Shown: piece by piece, positions 27,301 through 39,300 of the stretch
How the letters are laid out: each line of letters begins with the position of its first letter
How positions within the stretch are numbered: position 1 is the stretch's first letter
Origin: Acanthaster planci
Lineage: Eukaryota > Echinodermata > Asteroidea > Valvatida > Acanthasteridae
Reading direction: 5' to 3'
DNA length: 64,000 bases
Assembly (NCBI RefSeq): GCF_001949145.1
Contig: NW_019091408.1
Coordinates: 530,602-594,601, forward strand
Program-made: the position numbers and the translations under genes
Notes under the pieces: generated by a model
The model's database searches: none
What the model saw: only the letters and a program-made list of their open reading frames with translations
What the model was told of the DNA's origin: nothing

Positions 27301-30300
27301 ATGTCTGTTTGCACTGTGTCTTTCAAATATGTATGTCAGCTGGTTTTGCATGTCACGGTCATTCTATTTGTCGCCTTTCTGTTCTGTTTTTCTGTCTAAC
27401 TTACCTGTTCAGGTTGTGAGTGCACTCTTACACATATTTTTTGGTTTCTACTTTTTTGTTAAATTTGTCACAAATAGATCTTGCCAGCTGCACTGTTGTT
27501 ATTCAGTCATAAGACATTTGTAACAACTTACCGAAAACTTTTTCTCAAGTTCCACAGGGATAATGCTATCTTTTTTGCTGTCATTAATTTGTGTTTACCT
27601 TTTCAGAAGTGCCCAAGAAAAAGGAGCCCGAAAAACCACTGAAAAAGCCAGAAGTTGGCAAACCGACAGAACCAGGCAAGGGTGTTGCAAACATTGCATC
27701 CTGAGACCATGTAAAATTGTTAACCAACGGAATTTTTCTTTTTTAGGGGGGGGGAGCTTAAGTTTATTTTTATAAAAGTAAATTACATGTATATTAATTT
27801 ACCCAACTCCAATAATTACTAACTACTTTTCAAAGATTTGTGCCAACAGAAAACTGAGTGTTTGCTGTCATTAATGTATGTTACCATTTTCAGAATTTCC
27901 CAAGAAAAAGGAGACAGAAAAACTGCCAAAAAAGCCAGAGGTTGGCAAGTCAACTGAACCAGGCAAGGGTGTACGAACATTGCATCATGTGCACCGCGGA
28001 TGAATGCAAAATAACAAACAATACTGATAAGCTTGCATAATGAGTTAGAGGTGGTCTGAGTGAATCTTGCTCTAATGTTACTCTGCTCATACTTGCTGCT
28101 CGGACATGAGCATTATTACTTCACATTCTTTTGGCACTCAAACTTGAACACCAAAAAACTTTAAATTGAATTCAAAACTATGACTTTGAATCAAATTCTC
28201 CTTTTGAAGTTGTACTTCCAAAGGTAAAATACTCTGACTTGACTCATACTGAACAACCTCAATAGATGAAGGTTCTTGGTACTCTAAAAAATTACTCAAC
28301 TGCAGAATCTTACGTTTCTCCACAGAGCAGTGCATTTGAGAGGATTTTCTCAGACAGACCCACATTTCATTGAAAGCACATCTACCAACAATATCCTTTG
28401 ACAGCACGCAGGTGTAAACTGCATGACAGCAAATCAGTGCACTCATTTATTTTGTTTCAGATACAATGTAAGTGCAAATTTTGTTGTTGTTTATGTTCTA
28501 GCAAGATGGACAGTTACTGTAAGGTAGAAATGAGTGCCTATAATGATGTAGTAATGATATGCGTAATGAGCCTTTTTTTCAGCAGGAAAATGTGAATGCT
28601 GCACGGAGTACAATGTACACTGCATGACTGCACTATTTTAATAAGCTTTGCAATCGATTCAATATGAAGTACTTGAACTGTGTATACCAATAGTACACTG
28701 CCCCTGGTTGTCATTGAAGATGTAAGAATTATCTGTAAGCATGGTTGGTCATTTGTCTGCACCACCATGTAGATTTTTTACGCAGATTGTAAAATGCTAT
28801 ATGTACATGTATATCAAGCTTCATACTTCCCCTAAAACCTGTGGAAAAAGTTGACAAGATGTAAAATTTTAAGCAGATAAATTTGAGCAAACTTGCTGAA
28901 TTTACCTTTTAGTAATTTTCACTTTAACAAAAAACAATTAATTTGGAATTTCGAGAATGTCCTTATGGCGCTGAACCGACTGAGTTAGTTTTCAGTCTTC
29001 TTTCACCCCTTGAAAGTCAAATGGTATATTGGCAGACCTTCATCATCATTTTGCAAGATAGCACCGTTGATGAACTTTTTGTTGGATTATTTGAAAGGTT
29101 GCTGGTTCAATTCCTGTATCAATGCAGTCTCTGTGGTTCACTGAAAATTTGAATAAAGTTAAACGGATGAAACATCCAGGCATCTCAAGGTTTTCATCAA
29201 GGCAAGAGGTGTGGCAGACATTCTTTCCATCTTGCACTATGCCACTCATCTTGGAAAGCTTGCATCTTTATCTTCAGACACGCCACCTAAGAAGAAAGCC
29301 CCTAAGGATGAGGAAGCCCCACCTGAGAAGAAGCCCCGCCCAGCAGACACACCTGACTCTGCTCCCAAGGAGGAGGCCGTCGTGCCCATGGAACAGGCCC
29401 CTGCCGAGTCAGCCCCGCCTGTGGATAAGCCTGCAAAAGAGCCCGCTGTGCCAGTGGTGCAAACCCCCACTGAATCTTTGCCCACACCTATGGAGATTGA
29501 GATCAGTCCAGAGGGAGGAATCGTAGCTCGCCAGGCCCCTGAAGAGCAGGCTGCTGTTCCCAGACAGCGACGTCTGTCGGCAACCGATTATCTGGGTATG
29601 CTGATTTTGAACTTTTTTACATTTTTCCCTCATTAGGTTAAAAAATTATTTGCAAAAACTACAGTACAAGTGAACATAAGTGTTTAACAAATGATCTTAA
29701 TACATTCACAATAATATCCCTAGAATTTCCCAAGATGTTTTAATTTAATATCTTTCCGATTATGACTTGCAATTCACAAGTTTTAGCTGTAATGGTCATA
29801 ATTCACCAATTTAAGGTATTTTTCACAGTGAATTCCTTCTGCATTCTCCGTCACATTTCTTATCTTGTCAGTGACTCAGTTTTTTTCACAAACGTATACA
29901 GCACATTTACAACCTGAAAAAAAATTGTTTAACCTAACCACCAACCTGTCTGCCGCCCTCGTGTAACAAACAGATGAGGAGCCTGCCCCGGAAGCTGCAC
30001 CCGAGGGAGAGGAGAGTGCCCCCAAGGAAGGTGAATGCTCCTCCTGGCTCGTGGTGTGACTGATGTGACGCCAACATCCAAATTTAGTTTTTATTTCACT
30101 TTCCCCCACCCCTTGCTGTGGCAATATACCCCTACCCTCCTGACACACACCCATACAGATGCATATGTGAATACAATTAGACTTGCATGCCTCTGTTGAA
30201 TTTTTTTCCCATGCCTGGGTTGGGGAGATTTGGGGCAAAATAGTCAAAATTTCATACAAACTGCTTTAACAAACTTGTTGCAGATGGGACATTTGATATG

Positions 30301-33300
30301 TTAAGTGCTTTGTGTATTTTCCTTTTTTTCAATAGGGTTGAGCCCCCCAAACGAGAGAAAAATTAATTCAGACTTGAATTTCAGACTCTACAATGCTGTT
30401 CCATTGATCAAACAAATGATCTTTCTTTGGGCATTTTCAGAAATGATAATCTTTTTCACGTTGGCGAAATGTTTGGCCCCAGATTTGACTAACCCAGGTG
30501 TAAGCTGGCCCATAACACCCCACAGCTCAAACCGATGTATTTACATTGCCGTGTTGTACATCTTTAATGTAACTTCTTGATGCAGAGTGAATCCGCTTTT
30601 TCTCCTGAAGTGTTTCAGAAAATCCTGAGCCTTTTTTGCAAACTTTACTGGACTTTGTCCAAAAGTTCTTCTGTATGTTGAATAAAGGGAAGAGAGCTGT
30701 AGGATTTCCGATAGAAAGGCTTAAATACACAAGAGCAAAATTTTACTGTTGTAAAGATGTTCATGAATCAAAACTTCAGTATTCCTTTAACAAAATTCTT
30801 TTGGTATCTCTTCAAGGCTTTTTTTTGGGGGGGAGTGTACAAAATAAGAAGTATGGACAATCAATATTTCATTCTCAAAAAGAGTAAGTAGGTTCTGTTT
30901 TTATGTGCACAAAATCTTGTGGGGTAAATTTCCCTCAAAAAATTTGTGTAGCAAGTTGACATTGGTATGAAATATAGAATCTTGGGTCATCAACTATCAG
31001 GCTATTTGGTCATTGACAGTTGATGAGTAAACAAAACTTTCACTTTCAAACTGCAAAGAGTAATTCAGTATCATGAAACCTCGCAATTGAGCAGTTTTTA
31101 AGAAAATTTAACTGGTAAGAAATTGTTACATAGTTTAATAGTGTTCAATTTGTCCAGGCAAACTGTTGCAACAGCCAGCTAACTTCTCCCTTCCATTTAC
31201 TCATTTGAGCCCTCCAGATTTTGCAGTGTTGTAACAAGTCCTCACAAGTCAGTTACAAGTTGTCCAGTTTCAATTCAGGTCACAAACAATTCCAGTGGAC
31301 AGTGACAATAGCATTCCTTTGTCACCGTTCATTTCTTGTGGCTCGTTGATGGGCTTGTTATGGACCCGTCCGCAATGCTGAAATTCTCTTTCCAAACCCT
31401 GAGCTGCTAAGTGAAGACCCTCCAAATCCTTTCCAAAGAGTTTGTTCCCAGCGGATATCCATTCCAACCTCTCAAAGTAATTTCCCTTTTGACAGCCTCT
31501 GTGTGTCTTGCTTATTTCCCCTCCCTCTAAATGGCAGGCCACTCCTCTTTGGAGAGCTAAATGTGAACCAAAACCCTACAAATGAGTGAATTGATTGTTT
31601 CTGCTGTAATTCTCCTAAGCAGTGAAATCTTTTTAACGATGCGCCAGCTTGAAGTTGCATGCATGCATCGACATTTGCCAATTTTGACTCTTGGATAAAC
31701 ACAGTACATAAATTTGCATTTAATAGTCTAAATACACAGTGGAAATCTGCAGCCGTCAAAAAGAAAATGGAAATGTAGTTTTCACATTTGTTGAAGTGTG
31801 AGAAATACTGTATGGTGCGGTCATTTCAAAAGTCTGGGGAATTGTTTCCAACAAGATTCTTCAGTTTTTGTGGGTACCCTCTGTGAGTTTCATCCTGAAA
31901 TGAAATTGCTCAAATGTCAATGTCTCCATGCTTATTGATTATGAGACTGGAGTGTTACAAACTATAAAAATATATGAACCTATTTTGTCATTAGCCCCAT
32001 CAAAATCAGGAAAAATATTCAAAATTAGTGGGAACAGTGGTCCTTCTCGTGACAAAACAGTATTTCAGTTCATGAAGGTTCTAAGTAAATGTAGGCCCTG
32101 TTAAAAAGATGCGGCTCTGACTGCAGCAGTGTAGCCATCAGTAGGAAGTGGCATCCGCCGCTAGGCAGTGGCTTCCATAGATTTACATGTTATATCAAGC
32201 TGTAGCTGGAACATGGCAGTCTATCAGTGAATAGAAAACTTTCATCTACATGTAGCAAAATTGAGTTGTTCACCAACATTTCACTTGATGTCAGTCATAA
32301 CTTAATTTTCAGCTGATTCCTGCTAATCACATAAATTTGCTAAGCAATGTTTCTCAGGTTAGCAGCTGCCTAGTCTGACTTTGTTGGCCTACAAAAATGT
32401 CAGAATTGATAGTGATCATTCTGTGTCTATTTTCTTCCAAAACGAGACATTTTCTTCCAAAACGAGACATTTTGCATACACTGATGCAAATTTTTCCTGA
32501 TTCAATTTATTCTATAAACTTGGTAAATTCATGTCTTGGTCAACTTGAACTTGGGTCCATTTCCTTCATATATATCTTTCTGCATGCTTAACTTGTAGTA
32601 ATATTTTTGGGTGACTATCTAATTCACTTAGTTTCACAGCAAAAATAGTTTTACATTTCAGTGTACCGGTAGTTTGAAAATTAAAGACATTAATTCAGTG
32701 GTTTCTGTTTGCATGCTGTAGACCTTAACTAAATAGAAGTGTAATTTTGTGGTGGGAAAAAAAGAAAAAAAATGGTAAGGAACAAATGTTGCAGGTATCA
32801 GCCATACATATATCTTCTTAGCATGCCTAATAATTTTTATTCCTCGTTTATAGGGAAAGGTAAAATGTTCATTAATGTTTTGGAAGAGGTACTTGTATCT
32901 ACAACCCCGAAAGATGTGCTCAAAAGAGCCCCTTTCTGCTAGTGGTTGAAATTTGCATGCAATATTTATCATATTATTCACCCTCAAAGTATTACTCTAA
33001 TGCTATCAATTTATCGATATCTGTCAGAAGTATTGTGCCATTTTATACTAGCTTTCATCGGCAGTTCAATTTGACCAGGCATATGAACGAGTTTCCACAA
33101 GGACACTGTGCATATTTTTAACATCTACAGTGTGTCCCCTCCCCAATGGAGCTGGTAAATACAATCCATTTAAAACATGAAATTGCAACTGGCTGTATTT
33201 ATAATTGAATGATTATGAAGGAGACACTCTGGGCTTGATGATTCTTTTACATGTATTTCATCTGCTTTGCTTTTTGCAGTCCAGAGATACACATTGATAA

Positions 33301-36300
33301 ACACAAACAATCACGTTGGAGTTGGCGCAATTTTTAGTCTGGTCACTAGACTTAACTGAAAAATTAGCATGTACATTTTACGTTTACAGTCTGATTTCAA
33401 AGGAGATGCTTACAGCATAATGCACTGAAACATTCTGAGGAGTGAGCCTCTATTCCAGAAAAGTGTCACCAACTCAAGATTGAAGGATTGTGTTTACTGG
33501 GGCATATCTCTGGATCATAAAAAGAAAATAAGATGAAATAACAAGCTTCATCAAGACAAGTGTCTTCTTTAAACCACTTCAGTTATAAATACCACAAATT
33601 GATATTTTACATTTGAAATGGACAGCATGCACTTACGCGTTGTCTGAGGACACACTGTAAACTGACCCGTAACAATTATTATTAATTTGGGACTTTTTGT
33701 GCTTTTCTCTTTCTGTTTATGTGTTTTGGTAGGGTTCAAGAAGACGGGCCAGTCGGTCAAGCCTGCCGAGACCAAACCCACCCCTCCCCCACCAGCTGTC
33801 AAGATGAAGGAGGGTGGTGGGGCGCCCTCGTTCCTCGAATCACCTTGCATGGCGCAGGTCATCGAAGGTCAGTGGGAAAACAGGTTTTTACTCCCTCAGG
33901 ATTTACCTAACTTTGTTGCTGTGCAAGACTTTTCACGAGCAAGTTTACTTCCAAGGATAATTGGTTAATTGTTGGCTTGTGACATATGGCCCGATTTTTT
34001 GGTATACAAATCACCCTACACATGGCCAACAGTGGCCACTAAAAGTGAAGGCTGTAGTAGAAGAACTTAATAGGTGGATAAAGGAAAAGGAAAGGCCTGT
34101 CATAGTCAATGTGAAAAATTATTGTTCATATTGCACTTGCATTGGAATATGTTGTAGGCATGTAGACAACAGTGTGAAGGGAAAGAATTCCATGGCAAAG
34201 CAGTGCGTGGAAAAGAAACTGGCAGAGTACATCTTGGAAGTGGCTTAGGGAATTATAACAGTAATACAGATGTGACTGGTGTTTGAGCAGTGGTGTAGCC
34301 AGGGGGGAGCCTGGGGGACACGTGCCCCCCCCAATTTGCGGTGCCCCCCCCGGTGTCCCCCCACTGACAAAAAATGGATGAATGGATATTGAACAATGCT
34401 AGAAAAACTTTCCTCCAAAAGCCACACTACTAAAAGCTGGTGCCCCTTTGTGCCCCCCCCGACTAGTAAAATCCTAGCTACGCCGCTGTTGGAGCGATAT
34501 GACCATCAGTTAGTCACCTCATTAGTGTGACAAGCTTTCGGACAAAGTGTCACATGTAACTTTGTTTAGTCTTGGTGTTCTGCCCTATCTTGCAATACCA
34601 GTGGCTACTGATAAGGTAATGTCCATATATCAACTGGCTGTGGTAGAGAGTCACATACAAGTCAGTGGGAAGTAGCTGCAGTTTCCAGACATTGGCCAGT
34701 GGCTTCCATAAGTATCCATGTTACTCCAAGCCACAACTAGGTACATGTAGTTAGGACTGGCGTGTAAAACTATACTGCAACCAACTGTTCTTGGTAGTTT
34801 TCACTTAGTTGAGTTGACTCGACTGGTGCAACCATGGTTACTTAATATGCACTCACAGGTACCCAATGTGCACTGAACAGATGTTAGCCTTATTTATAGT
34901 TGGTGGTTACAGTTTGTCAAACAAGCAGCTACTAGCTAGAAGAGAAAAAGAATACCGAAACAAAACTGTGAACTAGTCTCAGTTAGTAGTATTTCTCCGC
35001 ATACGACATATTGGTTGGTAACCTTTCTGCTAAGCTAATATATAGTAAGTCATCATTATCATTGAATATGGGCAGCTTTCAATGGCTACCCAAATGAAGG
35101 CTGACACACCACTCTCTATTGCTGCCTGTTGCTTGCCAATGACCAACTGTCAGTGATATGCCTATGGAGCCGAGAGCTGATCCGGCATGTCCACGTCAAT
35201 CTGGGTCATCCAGCGCTCCTTCACCAAGTGTGGTCAGGCTGGTAGCTGTCAGCGGGCCAAACTGACAAGCTTAATGCCCCATGAGCTGGAGTGGCACAGT
35301 TGAGGCAATTTCTTCTGGAATACCAGGGGGACCAGTTCTAGCCATGATGGTGTTGTTTCTAACCTGATTCCACCTGATACTTAGGATATGCCTTCAGTCG
35401 ATTCTCATCCTGTTTCAATTGCGTCCAGGCTGGCGATGATATGAGCGGTGTGAGAAACCACTTGTGCATGTGCTGTTTCCACCAGTTTTAGGAGTGGCCT
35501 GATGGCATGCTGTCATTTGCACATATAATGACTTTGACCTCATACCCACAGGTCAGTCAGTGAAGTTTGAGGCCGTGGTTGAGGGGACTCCAAAGCCTGA
35601 AGTCACGTGGTACAAAGGCAGCACGGTGATTAATGATGGCTTCAAGAATCGCTATGGCGTAAGTTCTTGGGAAGCAAAAAATATATAAACAGTGAAACTT
35701 GCAGAATGGTTCTTCCACAAAACAGAGTCTTTTCATGTCTTCTATGACGCACAAACACACAGTCAGCATAATCAAAGCTGTGTCAAAGTTTATGTCAGTA
35801 TGCAAAGAAATACCAAGAAAAAAGTGGAAGCAGGGAGTCAGGCTTGTGCAATGGTTCTTTCCTCGCCTTCCACTGCTGCGGCCCAGGTTCGATTCCCTGC
35901 TTGGTCCACATGTGGGTTGGGTTTTCAGTCCCTACCTTATTCCGTGGGTTGTACCCAGAATAATCCTCTGGGGTTTTCCTCCTACCTCTAAAACTGTAAG
36001 TGCTTCTCATTGTTTCTCTACAGATTTTTTTTCAGGCTTGCGAGCTACATGTACCATGTCTAAGGCGCTTTTGAGGAATCCTTGTGTCATTACCAGAAAT
36101 AATTAATAATGTCAGAAATACCAAGAAAAACTCAACTTTGTGAATTTGGATTCATGTCTAAAATTTGGAGATAATCCCTTACCTCTTTCCATTGCCCCTC
36201 CCTCATCTCATTTCTATTTCTTGTGGCTATTTATATCAATTCAATCCAGGGATTCTGCTGTTTGCTTCTTTCAGGTCAAGTATTTGGAGAAGCAAGATGT

Positions 36301-39300
36301 TCACATCCTGGAGGTGAAGAAATCGGAGCTGACTGACACAGGGAAGTTCAGCTGCATAGTGGAGAACCCCCATGGGAAGGACGAACGCGTCTTCTCTCTG
36401 ATGGTCAACAGTAAGTATTGTATGCTTAACGATGCTCCTGGGTATAGAAAATTTCAAGATTTTACAAATCTGGAAACAAAAAACTTAAGAGACCAGTGGA
36501 GAGGGGCCATTTTGCAACAGGAGCTGTCTAGTAGTTATACTCGGATATTTCCTAAAAGTAGGAAAAAATTGATTAGAAACTTGGTTTGCCTGGTGCACAT
36601 AATAATATTGCTTTGCTTGGTACCCTACGAGTTTTTTCTGAGCAATATATTTGCCTGCCGATACTTCTGTTTATTAAATAATTAGGTTTTTATAAAAAAA
36701 TCAGGTTTTTCTTATTTTCTTTTATTTTNNNNNNNNNNNNNNNNNNNNNNNNNNNNNNNNNNNNNNNNNNNNNNNNNNNNNNNNNNNNNNNNNNNNNNNN
36801 NNNNNNNNNNNNNNNNNNNNNNNNNNNNNNNNNNNNNNNNNNNNNNNNNNNNNNNNNNNNNNNNNNNNNNNNNNNNNNNNNNNNNNNNNNNNNNNNNNNN
36901 NNNNNNNNNNNNNNNNNNNNNNNNNNNNNNNNNNNNNNNNNNNNNNNNNNNNNNNNNNNNNNNNNNNNNNNNNNNNNNNNNNNNNNNNNNNNNNNNNNNN
37001 NNNNNNNNNNNNNNNNNNNNNNNNNNNNNNNNNNNNNNNNNNNNNNNNNNNNNNNNNNNNNNNNNNNNNNNNNNNNNNNNNNNNNNNNNNNNNNNNNNNN
37101 NNNNNNNNNNNNNNNNNNNNNNNNNNNNNNNNNNNNNNNNNNNNNNNNNNNNNNNNNNNNNNNNNNNNNNNNNNNNNNNNNNNNNNNNNNNNNNNNNNNN
37201 NNNNNNNNNNNNNNNNNNNNNNNNNNNNNNNNCCTGATTTTAAGAGTGGTGGTTTGATTCCTTGATAATTTGTTTCTGAATCTGTTTATTAAATAATCAG
37301 GTTTTTTTTACCAAAATCAGGTTTTTTAATTTCTTTGAATTTCCTGATTTTAAGATTGGTGGTTTGGTTCCTTGATAATTTGTCCATTTTTGACCAAAGA
37401 AGTCTGTTTAAATGAATTGGAGTAATGTTTTAGGTCAGATGTTATAGCCAACTTTTCGCTTCATTTGCGGAATCTGTTATTTTTTTTTCCAAAACATTAA
37501 ATGTTAAGACTAGATGGAAATGGTAGAGAAGGGATTTTCTTGTACTGGATAATTATTCCTTTATTGATCAGAGTTTGCATGGATGAACTTTTGGGACCAA
37601 ATGTTAGTATTAAGTCAAGTGATGAAATTACCATCAGAAATCAAAGGGTTGCTAGTTTTTGAAGATTCGGAGAACCAATTTGTAATGTTGCATATCGTGC
37701 CCAATTTTCTATTAAACCTCCACCCATTTCATGGCCTTTGTGGCAACTATGGGAAAGAGATTTGTCAACATAAGAGGCAAAAATGTGGCATAAACTGGTG
37801 CCTCGATACTAGAAATCTCTGCATACACACCAGAGTTTGAATATCTTGTTCATAAAAATATATTTTGCCTGGCAAACCAACATTGAATTGAAGTTGGGTC
37901 AGACAACTGCCTGCGCTGGTTGTACTTTGTGAGAGTTTGTGTGATGTAGGCATTGACTTGACATGCTCGTTAAATATCAAGGCCCTTTAATTACATAAAC
38001 ATAGTATAAAATAAGTGAGGAATACAGAGCACTTTAATATTCAGATACACGTATTTGTCAGGTCCTACAATGTTTGAGATCAAAAGTTTTCTTCTAAAGT
38101 TTCACAGCTTTTTCTGCCAAGGTTTTTAATAGCGTGTAATAGGCCTAGAGAAGAGTCATGCAAGTAGTTAATCCACAGATTTCCTTCTTGAGACAAAGCA
38201 ATTTTGCCGATGCTGAAGCAAAGTTGAAGAGACATTCACACTTTATTTTGCCTTGTTTTCCCTCAACAGGTCTTATGATTCAACACATTGGGGGTGTTGT
38301 TTGATTTGTAGATTTGCATCTTTTTGGTTGAGTTTTTGGCTGTTGCTCTTTGGCATGAAAACTTTGCCAAAATCCTGCTTCCATTGAACACTTGGTTGCC
38401 ATGGAAACACTGCAGGAACCAACCAAATGAAATGGGACCAGATCAAACAGCATCCTCAGGGAATACATAAATTAACTTTGACACTTTCTGCACCACCGCC
38501 ACGCTGTTTAACTAAAATACAGTGATGTTCCGTTGCACCCAGCTGTCCTGGCTAATCAAGATGTTAAAAATAGATTAGATCAGCAAATGATTTGCTGCTG
38601 GATGTGACAGTTAATATCACACAGATGTTGTCTTTGAGTTCCTTTTTTATTAACGTTTTGGCTTCGACAAAACACTGCTGTAATGGCCAAGTGAAAATGA
38701 GTTTTGTTTGTTGGTGTAGGAGATAAAAAGGCTGTACTTTTTTAACCCTAACTCCCTAGGGTGTGTGCAAAATCATTTTTAAATTGGAGGATTCAGGAAT
38801 GTTATGGTTAAGATTTGTGGAAATCGTCCTTAATAGAAAGAAAAATTGGGATTTGGAGTGGAACTTTTTTGTACGATATACATCCTTGTTTGGGCCAAGT
38901 AGGTCTTGAATCTGAGCAAATGAAATGAGAATGTATTCTATTGTTCTCTAAAAGCAACATACTTCAACATTGCTTCCAAAAGGAAAGTATATAAAAGCAC
39001 ACCATGTTGAAAAGCATACTTCTATTAAGGAAAGTAAGCTTTCTTGAAAGCAGAAGTAAAAAGCAATATTGTTTTTACTTGGCCTGGTACATGTGACTTT
39101 TACTATAAGGAGACAACACAAAGAGCTTCTAAATTATTGACATAATTGGTCTAATTGAGTGTAGAGTAACAAAAGTTAGATTGATAAAATATTTAATGAT
39201 TAATAATGATATGCTGAGACCTGCAAGGTTTAAAATGAAGTTCCTTTTTTAACGCTTAATCTGCAGCTGTGCATGTCAGTTTTAGTTTTCCACATTACCG

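Larger units (their letters stand above)
25736..27962 (+). repeat. Array of six duplicated 69-nt PEVK exons
   Basis: Six symmetric phase 1-1 exons spaced 217-658 bp apart, each with the same acceptor style, the same last residues (KPEVGKPTEP) and a GC donor. Flanking intron starts are also related. Any one can be skipped or duplicated without changing frame, which suits a spring of variable length. Confidence 0.88.

Noticed and set aside
28935-29000. Possible seventh, decayed copy of the 69-nt PEVK exon
   Set aside because: Only the first and last few bases resemble the exon (GAATTTC, GAACCGACTGA); the Lys/Pro middle and the acceptor are missing.
30305-30580. Possible exon following TTTTTTTCAATAG
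   Set aside because: A good acceptor-like tract exists, but the frame meets no suitable donor in phase and the protein looks random.
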